The position numbers and the translations under genes are program-made. A DNA stretch of 64,000 bases from Sisyra terminalis (taxonomy: Eukaryota > Arthropoda > Insecta > Neuroptera > Sisyridae): NCBI GenBank assembly GCA_958496175.1, contig OY292274.1, positions 44,960,630 to 45,024,629 on the forward strand. Direction: 5' to 3'. Of this stretch, positions 1 through 13,300 are shown in pieces (positions within the stretch are counted from its first letter, which is position 1; every line of letters starts with the position of its first letter). A model generated the notes under the pieces. The model was not told the DNA's origin, did not search any database, and saw only the letters and a list, made by a program, of their open reading frames with translations.

Positions 1-1590
1 ATATGCAGTTTATACAATTTTTTACGTTTTAAGTTATTAAAACTTGTTATTATCATCGATATATTAATGAATTACTTGTTTCATACCGTTTTGTACAACT
101 CCTTTAAAATGTGCCATAAGATATTAAATGCTGAAACCTATGGTTTTGAACACTGCGACGAGTAATTCCTAAAACTAAACATTTTTTTTCTTTTGAGAGT
201 TATTTTGAAGTAATTTTTTTAATATTTTGCAGTCATTCGTATTAATTCACTACTTAGAATAACATTTTTAAAGTTTTACTCTAAATCATAGATAATCATT
301 CAGTCAAAGTTAAAAAATTAAAGCAATTTTAATAAATAGTACATAACTATAAAATTATACTAAAAATTTAAACTTTTAATATTATATATGATGAAGGTTC
401 TCTTATAATTGGTAGCACATATTATTTTGATTACTATTCATTTTTTTAGCTAAAATAAGGTATGGTAATTATATTTACTGCACTACAATGGAAGGTAGAG
501 CAAAAATTAAGTTGTATGGTAAATTCTCATAATATATCTTTTATTATGTAACAGATCAAAGTTGTCATTATCGAAATTTCCTCGGAAGTATACATAACTT
601 ATCATTAAAAAAAACTTCTGCTGGTTTTAGCTATCATATAATTAGGAATCGGTGACCAACCTACAACTTTGCAATTATTTTAAAATTTTGACGTCACTTT
701 ACAATATGGTGCGTTTGTACATACATAAAAATTTAACCATTTAATCAACTGAAAAAAAAACTTTTCCGCTTCGACTATCAATATTATTTGTACTAAAGTT
801 TTGAAATACATTAATAAAAACATTTTTTTTTATTCACAAAACGCAATTGTTAATATTATTACATGCACTTATAATTCAGAAAAAAACGATAATTTTCTAT
901 TGTGTAGAACAGGGCAAACTTAATGCCGGTTTGATCGACAAAAATTTTTCTTATTTATACGCAATCGACTTCGAAAAATGGGTTAAATTAAAAACAAATA
1001 CAAATTTAAAGAGAAAATGGGTTGAAGGGAGTATTAGAAGCTCTATTTGGGAATCAGTAATATCCGTTTTAGAATAGACGGGTGTTTAATGTTAAATTCA
1101 AATTTCATTGTCTGCTCAATCTTCTTAGTACATATTTTCAATTAAAAGATTTAAAATTAACCTAAAAATTATTTAAATTGCATACGACCTGTTCGTGATT
1201 AACCGGTCGATCTCAATCGACCATTTACCAATTCCTAGTGTTGAATATCTTTTGTTTATTACGAATTTCTATTTTACTTAAATACCATAAGAAGATTGTT
1301 GTAATTAAAGTTCTATATCAACGATAACGCAAACCATTTTTATATTATTTTTATTTATTGTCATTATATTTCGATTATTCTTGGCAAAATTTTTGTCTGA
1401 ATTTTGTTTTTCGTTTTAGAACTTTCTTTATACAGATTCTATTGCAGGGGTGGCTGGTCATTCGCAACTTTCAGTCCCGTCGGTCGTGACAAGGCAAAAA
1501 ATTAGTTGAATATACCTAATTTTATTGTTTATTTTATTGTTTATGAGTAAAAAATATGTAACCGTTTTACTAATAGGAAAAATTAAGACT
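1..1590. other. AT-rich non-coding sequence, no gene seen
   Basis: No open frame here resembles a known protein and base use is that of the surrounding AT-rich DNA. A 76-codon open frame at 847-1077 lacks an ATG start and shows no family motif. At 1196-1240 there is a short block (GGTCGATC..., CAATCGACCATTT) that resembles the end of the hAT-like element at 50922-51259, and at 1447 a CAGGGGTGG end-like motif, so a decayed copy of that family may occupy 1196-1456. A CRE-like palindrome TGACGTCA lies at 689-696. Confidence 0.5.
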
Positions 1591-1762
1591 ACTGGTGGTC
1601 GAGTGGTCAAGGTATCCGCTCCAAAACTCGTAGGTGTTAGGTTCGATTCTCGTGTCGAGCAAATATTTAATATTTCTCGATTTACAGTTTTTTTATTCAT
1701 CCTAGAGTCGCTTAAAACCTCAGCAGTTATAAAACGACGATAAATAAAAATAAATAATTAAT
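1589..1762 (+). repeat. tRNA-derived SINE, copy A
   Basis: The 5' part resembles a class II (Ser/Leu type) tRNA. An A-box-like TGGTCGAGTGG is at 1596-1606 and a B-box-like GGTTCGATTC at 1640-1649, the spacing expected of an internal RNA polymerase III promoter. The body after the tRNA head (TTTCTCGATT..., then CCTAGAGTCGCTTAAAACCT) and the AT-rich tail with ACGATAAATAAA are shared with the copies at 38375, 63711, 32590 and 21325. The acceptor stem does not pair and no anticodon arm is intact, so this is a SINE and not a functional tRNA gene. Similarity is seen directly; the SINE assignment is inferred from the tRNA head plus the shared tail. Confidence 0.75.
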
Positions 1763-4125
1763 TTTAATGAATGATTGTCAGTTTTATGATTTCTCTCTTA
1801 GTACAAAAAAAAAATACTACTTACATTAGCTGTTTCATTTAAAAATTGACAGAGTTATGTTATTAGTAAATTGCACTGGGTTTCGTTAGTAAACAGTAGA
1901 TCTTGGGTTTAATCAAGTTAGACACTCCTGTTCTATTACTACTCCCACTTGTGTCGTAACACATTACATACGAAGTACTAAGAAATAAATATTGTGAGTC
2001 AATAAGTCAAACGTCCCATTTATGTTTGAAATTGATTTATTCGTTGGCGTAATGTCGATGAAACACAATAACGGTGGCTTAATTTATAAAGAGATAAATT
2101 AAAATTCAATAATATTTATAACACAAGATTACCATGCAATACAGTTTACTTATGGTTATGATTAGAGAAATATTAACATGGTAATTGATAAGACATGCTC
2201 CGTATGCAAGGATCATTAGCGAGGTAACGCATTTCTGGCTCGAATCATTGCGTTTCATTGCATTGCAGTGCATTGCTTTGGTATTTTAACCGAGAGGCTG
2301 TAAGCATCACAGACCGGTTGAACTTCTTCCCTATTATAAATATTAATTTAAGTGAACGTCCCCGTTGCTCTCGAACCCTTTCAAGTACCACAAAAAGACA
2401 AGCACGTAATGCAATTTCGATGTACGTTGCTATTTTCGACGTCAATTCGTTTGTACTAAACGATATATAACGTTAATGACCACCTGAGTCTTCATAAATA
2501 AAAAAAAATCGCTTTGGAATTAATTGCTTTATTTCTTCTACTTCATTGATTTTTTCCCGTCATACTTCTCGCAAAACCGTTGTTTGATTTTTTCTTTGGT
2601 TGTTTATTTTATTAATTTACAAACATTTTTTTTGAGTTGCGTGTAAGAGAATATCGCACTAAATGCACTGACAAATATGCTTACTTAACAATTTTGAAAT
2701 CAATTAAACACGGCGCGAATAAACGGCTGAATGCTTTATAAATAGAATTTATTCGATTACCTCAAGTTGCATTTGAGAGAACTCATAAACCACGAGAAAA
2801 CACCATTCGGCCTTCATTCATGGCACATATTTTTTCAACAATCGTTGTTTTTTTTTTCTCTCAATCGAAATATGAGGTGAAAAACAGGTTTGTTCGTTGA
2901 ACAAATCCGACTTTATTAGACGCGATCTGATGGGATAAAAATCTCGTTAATTTAACGTCTACTTGCCAATGCGGTAGACATGTTATCAGAATTCTATGGC
3001 TCTACATCATCCTAGAACATGTAGCATATCACCTTTTAATGACTTCTTGTTTTTTTTTCAACTTCATTCATATTTTAATTACTTGTATGAAAACAGTACC
3101 TATACATAATATATGTATTAGCTGCTTATCTTCAACGACTCGGTAAAACTCAAAGTTTTACATAAAACCAGAAAAAAATGTTTTTTTAGTATAGATAAGA
3201 CGTAAGCGTTAAGATTTATTACCGTAAAAGAAAAACAAATCTTTTATGTTCGTATTGTTTGCATTGCGAAATGTTTTATCAAATTAATGACGAATATGAT
3301 ATCAGGTATACCTAGTACGAGAGCTGGACGATGTCTTCATTCAAAGGACTTATAACAATAATAAAATAAAATATATTTTTTAATACAAAATAATCAAAAT
3401 GTTTATTTTATTCTTCACATTGATTTTTTACAATGCACAACTCATAATAGTTTGACAAAAAAATGGTAAATTTTCAAAAGTTTCGATAACGGTGTCTTCA
3501 ATATACCTCAATTTAATAGTTAAGAAAGTAAAGAATTAGAACGAGAAATAGAAAGAATTAGAATACCTTAGCCCACATTAAAAGTAATAATTTTAAATAG
3601 CTTAACTTTTTCAAAGACGAAAAGAATAAACAAGTTCCAATTTCGAGGATAATTTGGGGTGGCAACTAATAAGTAGACGGAAATCAACTCGTTTATTTTT
3701 TTATTTAAATTCAAATCTTAAAGATATAATTTTCAAAGTGTATTTAGTTTATTTATCCTTTTCTTCACGAGTACTGTACCTAATGATGCATTTTCATGCA
3801 GTCGCTAGGCGCTGTTTTCTAGCGAAAAATGTAATCACGTGAGTAAAGCGTAACATTTGCGTTCAAATTTGAGCAGCAAATGAGGTTCTCTGCCGAATAT
3901 CAATGTACATATATAACCATTTATTGTATAGGGTGTATGTATTTATATAATTGCGAGTATTAAGAATTAATACTTGTTAGTAAACATTCAGTTTATGAAA
4001 AATAAATGTACCGACTATGAACTCTTTTTGGAAATGTATTAAGCAAATTGATAAGTAACTTTTCCATAAAGTTTTTCTTGACTAAAAAATATAATAAAAT
4101 TGTTTTCTTGATAATTTTTATTTGA
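1763..4125. other. Non-coding stretch, no gene seen
   Basis: Only short chance open frames occur. The block 2220-2470 is less AT-rich than its surroundings and holds overlapping open frames on both strands with no recognisable product. It could be a regulatory block or an old repeat. Confidence 0.4.
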
Positions 4126-4127
4126 TT

Positions 4128-4160
4128 TTTGTACGACGTTTCGTCGCTTTTTGGGACTTT
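4128..4160 (-). repeat. Short terminal-repeat-like motif (ACGAAACGTCGTAC)
   Basis: On the minus strand the sequence reads GTCCCAAAAAGCGACGAAAC followed by GTCGTAC, with a small GACG...CGTC self-complementarity. CGAAAC preceded by a short stem resembles the terminal region of Penelope-like or related retroelements and the two hairpin elements at 16002 and 48881. The fragment is short and the assignment is weak. Confidence 0.25.
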
Positions 4161-4224
4161 AACAGAGTGAATGGATCAGAAACCTTAACTCTAAGAAAAC
4201 AAAAGAAATGTCTGAAAAGCTTTT

Positions 4225-4510
4225 AAAGGTGGTATAGGAAATTAAATGGAAGGATTGAGTCACAAACGTGGAAGTGTTAAGAAAAGTCAACGAAGAAAAA
4301 ACTATTGACATTATGGTAAAAAGAAAAGCTAATTAGCTACGTTACATTATGAGAAAAAAAAGTATCCATGATTGTTGTTGTTGAAAGAAAACTGGAAAAT
4401 CTCAAGCAAAAGAAGCGGACGAACCGAAATCTTAGATTTATTGGAATGAGGATAGACTACCCGATTTTGAAGATTCTTGACAAGAATAGACGATTCTGGA
4501 GGGAAGAATT
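4225..4510 (+). pseudogene. RTE-type LINE remnant, end of reverse transcriptase ORF
   Basis: In one + frame the sequence reads VTNVEVLRKVNEEKTI, then KRKAN, stop, LRYIMRKKSIHD. This matches the pattern '(S/T)NEEVLRRVNEERTL...RKANWLGHILRR...LL.D' in the C-terminal part of reverse transcriptases commonly annotated as endonuclease-reverse transcriptase (RTE-like LINEs) in insects. Several in-frame stops (before VTN, after KAN, then in the basic linker) show the copy is dead. No upstream RT motifs were found, so it is a 5'-truncated copy, as usual for LINEs. The family is recognised from memory of the motif, not a search. Confidence 0.65.
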
Positions 4511-6005
4511 CAAAAACTGAAAAAATAATAAAATGAAGGGTAAATCAAAACTACAGTAATTTAATTTAACTTGATTCTTAAAAAATATTTATAAATTACT
4601 GATAATTTTCAAACTGATGGAAAAATGGCATATTGGGTATCATTTTTAGAGGGGTACATTGAAAATGTTACTAAATATCACATGAGGTAGGAAAAGGTAA
4701 TAACTTTTTTAAAAATTATGATGTCATTTATGAATGACTACTTGAAACCACTTTGGAGTTTATCAGAGAAAAATATACATTCAATTTATTCATTTTCAAC
4801 ATTAAACCTTTAAGTTAAATAACTATCACAATGTTGCAGTTTAATAATATTTAGACATTGCCCTTTACCAAGTTGATGCAACGAAAGATAATAACTAATA
4901 TTTGATTTTACTATGGATCATGAAAATCGCACTTTTATATGCAATTCTTGTATCCAGAGGTTTGCAAACGTAAGAAATTGTATAATGTATAACCCTAATG
5001 AACGAATTTCATTCATTCTAAGGGTATACCAGGTGAAAATTTTTCCTCAAGTTTAAAAACGCTTTTAGTAGATATTTATTTAAAGAAATTTAAATATATA
5101 CAGAAAATGATATTTAAAGACGGTAATTTTTTATCTAACACGTGGAAAATCAATATGCTGGTGAAGCTTAGTAAATTTTCAATTTTTCCGAATTTAATAA
5201 CGGAAGAAACCGTTCAAACGTTAAATCCACTTTTAAGTCGCGCAGCTTTACGCCTCTTAATGCCAGTCCATTCATCAGTAGAGCCTCTTTAGAAATCGCT
5301 ACAAGTTCCTGTAGGTAAGCCTGGGTTCATGCGATAGATCACCGATAATGAAACCGGGACACAAGTGGGTCTATCACAAAACGCTTCACTGACACGGCAA
5401 TATATTTCATTTAGTTTATGGAGCTCTGGTTCAAACCAACGACCGCAGGACAGTAATGTTTGTTGAACATACCAACCATGAACACATATATTCTCACAAA
5501 GAATCACTAAATTATTGATTCAAATCGAACTTACAAATAACTGGAGAACTGAAAAGGAACATTTCACCTTCTTTTTTCCGACAGAAAAAAGAGCACGAAT
5601 AGAAAAGCTTTCAAAAATTGAAATGATTTAGTATTTTATTTTTGTTCCCGGAATAACTAATGTTGATCATATCAATTTTAACCGATTTTATTAAAATCTA
5701 CACAAGTTTTACGCGTATATCATCTATAAAAAAGTATTTACTAATATATACGTAACAGGTACATATACATAACATGTTCATTATTACGTTCAACACGTTA
5801 GTTGAAAAGAAGCTTGTCTTCTCTCTTTTACATTTGTTTTTAAACACTGTTATTTTATATTTGCTGGGTCTACATTCTACAATGAGTTACTACCCAAATT
5901 ATAGAAAGATCACAAAACAACGAAAGTCACTAAAATTAAATTGGTCATGTACTGATTTTTCCGATTTTCTCCTACGAAACTTGGATCGTTCACGTAGTTG
6001 ATCGG
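4511..6005. other. Non-coding stretch, no gene seen
   Basis: AT-rich sequence without a supported gene. The block 5210-5510 is less AT-rich and open in a minus frame (5289-5507), but that translation shows no motif I recognise. It may be old repeat material. Confidence 0.4.
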
Positions 6006-6335
6006 CGACGAATTGATGCCTTTCAAATGTAGGGTTGGAAGGAAATGCTGCGAATCTCATGTACGACCAGAAGAACAAATGTTTCCATCTTAAATGAAGT
6101 CAAGCCAGTCCAGAGACTCTTATCGCCAACGTATATACAAATCCTTAAAATTTTTGGACATATCACGTGCTGCAATACCATGGAAAAAGTAATGATGCAA
6201 GGACAACCTGAAGGAAAAGGAAAATAAAATTGATCACCAATCTGTTGACCAAAAGTGAAAAAGATTGTCGATTCAAATTTTACATTCGCATTTGAGCGTA
6301 ATCGCTGGAGAAGAACCGTCCAGAAAAATTTAGAA
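6000..6335 (+). pseudogene. RTE/BovB-like LINE remnant, end of reverse transcriptase ORF
   Basis: A + frame reads RRIDAFQM, stop, GWKEMLRISCTTRRTNVSIL, followed shortly by RLLSPTYIQILKIFGHITC and then MEKVMMQGQPEGKGK before a stop. This fits the RTE-like C-terminal pattern 'RI.AFEMWCWRRMLRISWT.RTN..IL.....RL......IL.FFGHI.R....EK....G..EGKR.RGR'. The tryptophan of EMW is replaced by a stop and the end is frameshifted, so it is a pseudogene fragment. It differs clearly from the remnant at 4225-4510, so two LINE lineages are represented within 2 kb. Confidence 0.7.
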
Positions 6336-7063
6336 CATTCTAAAATTTGCGGTGCATTGATATTACGGTGTTTATTAATAATCGTTTATCGATAATGTCA
6401 ATCGTTAATCGTTTATGGTTGTGCATCAAATTTATACTCATTTATACTCATGTGAGATATTAAGTTTTTATGGAACTTGTTCTCAAAATTTACGTTCGTC
6501 AGATATCTCTCCCTTACCTCAAAGGCTTTACAACCTATTTTTTGTTGTTTATTGACATTTATAGTCTCTGAACCAATTATATCGCTATTTCAGTCTAGTT
6601 ATTGAAGTCGGTATCGTTACGTTTAATGACACTCATCTAAGTTTCTCCATAACATTCCTTCACTTTAGGAAATCTTTGGTTCAGAATAGTCATCTGAAAT
6701 GACTAATTCCATACGTCGTTATCTTTATTTTTTCATTAATAAATATCTGTAGAATTTATACTATAATAATCATTAATACCATATGTTAGATACTTTAGAA
6801 CTTTTAGAGATTAAGACTGTATTACTGTATGTATACTCTGTGGAAGATAAAAGACTCATACATCTCAAAAATAATTCTCCTAGTTCACTAATCAAAATAT
6901 GCTTAACTTATCAATAAATTCCTCCATCTATCATGACTTTGAAACCCATCAGTAAATGTACTTTTTTGGAAATAATAGTATGACTCTTGTCCGTAAGGTT
7001 CATAGTATACGTTTACATACAAGTGGAGAAAAAGGTAGAGGAAGAGGTATCATTGTTGAGTGG
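6336..7063. other. Non-coding stretch, no gene seen
   Basis: AT-rich sequence between the LINE remnant and the hAT-like element. Nothing beyond simple AT runs was recognised. Confidence 0.4.
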
Positions 7064-7071
7064 GTCTAAGA

Positions 7072-7306
7072 CAGTAGTTCTTCACTTTTTAGAGGTACTG
7101 ACTCCCCAGTTTCATACGTGCATTCACCGAATCCTTCTTAATAGGAAAAATAGATTAGAATTTTAATTTTTCAAATTCAAAAAATAAATATATTAATACA
7201 TAGGTGCACGAAGTGAACAAAACTATTTGGAACCCGCCAAACCTGCGAGACTGATTCACCAAACCCCTGAGGCTCGATCGAACCGAAGAAAATTTAAGAA
7301 TCATTG
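7072..7306. mobile_element. hAT-like non-autonomous element (235 bp)
   Basis: The left end CAGTAGTTCTTCACTTTTTA and right end TTTAAGAATCATTG match the common hAT-type terminal pattern CAGTGGTTCTCAACC / GGTTGAGAACCACTG with substitutions. The flanks carry an 8-bp target duplication, GTCTAAGA at 7064-7071 and GTCTAAGG at 7307-7314, the duplication length of hAT elements. No transposase is encoded; the open frame overlapping this region on the minus strand is incidental. Confidence 0.75.
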
Positions 7307-7314
7307 GTCTAAGG

Positions 7315-10300
7315 AAATGTGACGATCGCAATTCATCAAACAACTTTACTTTAAGTATTCTTTTAATTTTAAATTTTATCCTTCTGTTATGATAGAAAAT
7401 CATTCGTTTTATATGATATTTATAAATATAATAGCATTTTCTTTCGTTATTTCCATCATAATAGCTTTATACTTTTTATATTTACTTATAGTTTTATAGG
7501 GAGAGTCTATTGTTCCTGGCGTAATATTTGTAGGTGGGATCGTAGAAAATGTGACGAAAAGAAGAAAAGAGGGTCTAAAAAAGTGAAATTTTGAGTGACG
7601 TATTTTATAAACGACCCTTAAACAGAAAATGTTTTTTTTAAGAATTTTTATATTTTCCGCACCTCAAAAAATACTTGGTGTGATACAATGTGTTTTTAAC
7701 ATGATTTTTATACCCAAAAGTGAAAATCCTTTCCAAAAATAATGTTAAATATTAACAACTGAAACTCCTTAATGTTATTCATTCTAATAACTCAATCGGC
7801 AATTTACGCAATTTCAAATAAATAACGCCAACATGATACTAAGTGGTTTTAATAAGCCTTAATTCTTTTCCAAACATTATTGAGATGTACAAATTAGAAA
7901 AATTTGTATACGATGTCAACCAGATGTGCCTCCAAGTGGGTTGTAATAAATTTTATAGATCCATCCAAAAATAGATTCATTCACCTACGAATTGTTTAAT
8001 ATGGAACTATGGCGTAGTTTGATTCTGATTTTGAGAAAAATAATAAATAACAATAAAAAAAATATTGTTCAATACATTAATTTTTCATAAATTTGTCACG
8101 TATCAAATTCAATTCGCTATAATTTAAACGACAAAACGACACAGCGTTAGAGTGTAAAACTCATTTATGACGGTTGGAATAATATACACATACCTAGAAG
8201 TGTAAGCTTTTATGTTTTAAGTTATATGCATAAATTATATATTCATGTTTTCGTTTATAAATATTTTTATTGTTACACTGAAATTTTAATGGGTGCCATA
8301 AATGGCTGAAAAATAAAAATGGTAAACCACTAAAATAACATGCGGTTACTGATTGAATTGCAGTGTCATTTCTTTGCAATGACATCGGTGCTGCACTTCC
8401 TCGAGTTGCATTAACATGCAAAGAAATAAAGCATTGCTTATCGGCTAATCAGAAAATCTCTCACACAGAAAATATGTTTTATGTTAGACTATTGCAAACT
8501 GCCGGTATAAAAGAAGCTTTAAATTAGGACATTCCGTACATTAGATTCTCGTTGAAGGTTTCATTAGATGAAGAAATTTGATATGGAAATTTACGAGCAA
8601 ATATTTCCATGTATATAAATATACACACTGTACATGGCTTATAAATTCTTCGAAACTCTCTCATATTTAACAAAAATATTTAAAAGGATACATTGAACTC
8701 CATCATGGCGAATTATTCGCCACATTCATTGTAATTTGAATCCATAGCATTTTGTCCTTTCGCTCGATGTTTGCATATAATGTGCATAATGTTCGTTTTC
8801 TTTAGACTGCATCCATTGCAAATTTATTTTTATGACAGCAAATTGTATAACATAACTAATGCGAATGTATTTTTCAAGTCTGGGGATATTCTATAGATCA
8901 GCATCGCATGCATTATTCATTTTATTGTTTAATGGATAAAAATACGATTTAAAAAATATTAAATGATTTAATGCACAGTTATTGCTTCATTTTGTCTGTC
9001 TTTTTGATGTCTTCTTTAGATTTTTTTATGCACGAGAAAGAAGGAAAAAGTTCTTAACTTTGAAACATGCCGCAATTGAATGTTGGACGATGTTTTCAAA
9101 TCAAAAATTTTACCACAAGAACTTCGCGGTTTGTACAATATTTCGCAGATATCAATCAATTTATGGTCATGAAGATTAATATAAAGATTTAAATATAATA
9201 TTATTGCATAATGTAAAGAAAAAACATCTATATGTGGATCAATTTTTCAACCCACTTAGAAAAAAAAACATAAATTTATTTCAATGTCTGATGAGTCTGC
9301 TTAATAATAACAACAATATAGGTAGTGTGGGGGCCATATCTCTAAATTTTAATAAAGCTAGGAAAATTGTAAGCAAAAATATTAAAACCGTCCTACTACT
9401 TCTAGATTTACACTATGTAAAAATTATAATTAAAACATATATTTCTGGTTTTGGTTAAGTATAATACATTTAATTTTATTATTAAACAACACACTTGTAA
9501 CGAAGTTTTCTTTTTTTGATATTTTTATTCAATGTCATTAGATTTAAGCAATTCATCGTTGATAATTAAATTCGTTAAAGCGTAACTGGTATTCTGTAAC
9601 TGTTTCCAACATTTATATTTAAAATTATATTTATTTATTTTTATTTTTTTAAAAAATCAAATCTTGATTATTTGAAATTTTTCTGAATTATAGAATTTTT
9701 ATGCCTGAAATTTATGCCTGCCAAGTTCCATTGAAATTGGGAAATGAGTTTCAGGGAAAATGGGTCAAGAATTTTGGGTTTTCATAATGGAAAATCTTGG
9801 TTTCGGGTCCCCTTAAGACCTTGGTAGTGATTAAATAACAGTAAATAATAATTTTAAAAAATAGTACGAATCGTTTTCAAATGGTAATTATATGTACCTA
9901 CTATAATTATTAATTCACTATCATTAGGTACGAGGATACTTACAAAATACTATGAATATGTAAAACTCTGACATTTTTTAACGATTTTGGCAAGCATAAC
10001 CTCAACTTAGTCATTTTTCAGCCTTGTCTGTTCCGAATTTTATGCAAAGCAAAAAAGGATTCTTTCGAAAGTATACTTGATTACGGTGGAAAAATAGCTT
10101 CACTGTAATAACTTGCCTGTAAAAACGAAGTCATTTTTTTTTGTTTTTTGAATTTGTTGAATTCTTACCCTTAGTTCTGTAAACTGTTGAGTGTCCGTAC
10201 CCTGCCAGATTTATAACCAGTATGGTCGCATACAATATATGCCATATTTTTATTCACACGCAAATATTGGTCTATGTTGTATTCTTGTTTCCTTTTTCAG

Positions 10301-13300
10301 ATAAACTATATAAGGACCATGAATTATTCCTTTTGATTGCTTTGATTTTTTTAGCTTAAGTAACTATAAAATATTCAGTTGATTTGTACGGTATCGAAAA
10401 ATTTGTGCAGTTATCAATGGAAAATTTTACTATTGTTTTCTCATCTTCTATCTCAGTAATTTTCCTTCAATTTCTATTTTATCAACATTGATAATACCTT
10501 CCTGAATGGAATAATAATAAAATAATTTCTATAAGCTTATTTTGTTATTGAAGTTTTTCTCTTATTGTTACGTAGGAAGATAATATTAGGATAAAAGTTT
10601 GCTACTCGTATAATTATAGATAACTATTTATAATTTACAGTTGAAAATATGTTTTTTTTATTTTATCGAAGTTTACGAACAATTGTACACCTGTGGGCAC
10701 AATATTATGCTCAAAATTATTTTTGACCAATCAAAAAGGACCTAACACTAGAATTAGAATTTTGATCTAATCAAAATCCAAAAAAAAATAACCCACATAA
10801 ATTATAACGATATTTGTTCAACCATTTACAATGCCATAACAAATTCAACTAATTGGAAATTACGAAATAAATATAATACAGTCCTTAAACACTTCCCAAT
10901 CGTTTTTATTATTTGTGCTCTTCACAACTCTTTTTGCTATCTTTTTGAAACAAAAAAAAAAAAAGACAAAAAAGATAAAATGACAAAGGTCAAAACAAAC
11001 TTGAATAAATGCGCAAAGATCTTATCAGCTTTTAAACCTGATCCACTCAAATTGCCAAATTGCTGTTCAACATGCAACCATACAAATGTATACAATCGAC
11101 ATTTCTTCCACACGTTCGCATTGATAGGCGAATTATTAATATAGCTTTTATGATATGTTCATATGATATGAGCACCTTTCTCATGTTATTTGAGTAATTC
11201 AAAACTCTAAAGCCGCTTATTAAACGATATTATTGGAATGCAATAGATAATGAGATTCGTTTCCTTCCATCACGATGTCAAGGCTTTACGTTTATGCATA
11301 TCTAATTCTATTAATAAATTTTCAACATTCAGATAAAATCTTCTAACCACCCAATGATTATTCATCTTAACTTTCATAATGATAATACGCTTTAATCTAT
11401 TGTTATTAACTTCAACTTGTCGCTAGTGCAGTCATTAGGCTTACTAATATTTTTTTGTAATAAAATTATAATTTTAATGAATTCAATCCGATGAAATCTT
11501 ATCAACTTATTATGTTAATAAATAGTTATGGTTTATATGTTATAATTAAAATAGTCAATAAAATAATTATAGATTTTAACAGTCATTATAAGATATCCAC
11601 GGATAATTACTTTTGAATGTAATTAGTTTTTCATTACATAAGAGCTAATTATGGACCAAACGAAACTGATATCAATAGGTTATGAAATTTAATCAATAAA
11701 TAAGAAATAAAATTTTGAAATTATAATTTAAAAAGGAAATACTCTTATTTTTAAGTGTATAATTTATTTAATTTATTAGATAACTGAAACTTTAAATTAA
11801 AAACAAGCGTGAAATTAACACCAAATAGAAATTTTATAATTAATGTACCCACAAAAGTTTTGCTGCATTTCTTATATTTTTGGTTTTTCCTTTATGACAA
11901 AATAAATAAAAAATCTTTTTTGTTTACATCTAAACAAATTAGGTTTACTTAACTTAACTTTGCCACTTAGAAGTTGTTAAGACTTGGGACTTCTTCCAAA
12001 CTGTACTGGCAGTATTATAAGATAAGATTTCATTCCCAGTACTGCACAGTTGGTACTTTTTAGTTGTAATAATAGGTTTAATTTGTCATCACAATTATCA
12101 CAATATTGCAAGCATTACCGATAAAGAAGGCATGGACTCTACTAATGGCGTCGGTTTGTGACGTCATTTATTACATTTACCACAGTACCTTTCATAAGAT
12201 ACCTCTAATTAATTAACAAACTGTTGATAGAATAATTTATATTTTTGCCTTTGAAATAAAAACTTGATTAATCACAGATAAGTCTTGCTTTCCAGCGTCT
12301 ATTTTTTATTTATATTTTTTTTTAAAATTCAGGAAGGGTAGACACTGTTTGATTGATTTATTTATTCTGTCTTGTGGATAGAAAAGGATCTAAATCAGCA
12401 AAAAATATGTTTACGCAATGTTTGAATAATTTGCATACATTAACTTTGTCTCTATTTCCATATTTATGCTATCATAGTCTGCAACCGCTCGTATTTATAG
12501 CAAGTTTGAACAGAATAGGTAAAACTAAAATAAAAAAGAAGTTTTATTAAATTTTACTGGAAATATCAAAACCATATTTCTTGACGCATGTTTTTTTTTT
12601 CTAAAGATTTACCCAAACTATTTTATCTTTTTTATTCAAAGAAGAGCTATATTTGTTTTCAACATTAAAATTGAGGCATAAATTAATCATATTTTTTTTA
12701 ACTTTATATACAATCAAAAGTTTTATTGTTTTAATGAACTTAGCAAATGTTTCAGTAACACCATTTAATTTAAATAACAAATAAATGCAATAGTAACAAA
12801 AGCAAAACTCATAACGAAACCAACCAATTTGGAATTTTTCCTTCAACTTTTATGTTTAATTGACAAAGTCAGCAATTAGTTGAAGAAACGTTGTAAATTG
12901 AAAATCGTTTAATTGGACTACAATTTTTTTCCAGTTTCTACGATAATTTTAGTCTAGTCTAATTATCCCATATAATATATGAGCAACATGATCAATTAAT
13001 GTTAAAGTATAAAAATTCCTACTTAATAAAATTATTCCGCTTTAGTAGGTATTTATATTAAATGTATACTCAAATAATAATAATAATAATAATATATATA
13101 GAAAACGAAACCATTTTTTATTAAACAAATATTAGATTTGGTTATTGGTAATTGGGAATAAAACATATTAAAACCAAAGTTTTGAAAAAAATCTACTGAA
13201 CTTACCCCTTTCCTTTAAAATCAAAGACCATTACCTATAAACATTAATTTAATGATCCTTTTTTTAATTTTTTAATATTAATTGTTTTTAAATTCAATAT

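Noticed and set aside
1591..1665. Looks like a tRNA gene (A and B boxes).
   Set aside because: The acceptor and anticodon stems do not pair, and the same sequence with the same non-tRNA tail recurs at several sites, so it is a SINE head.
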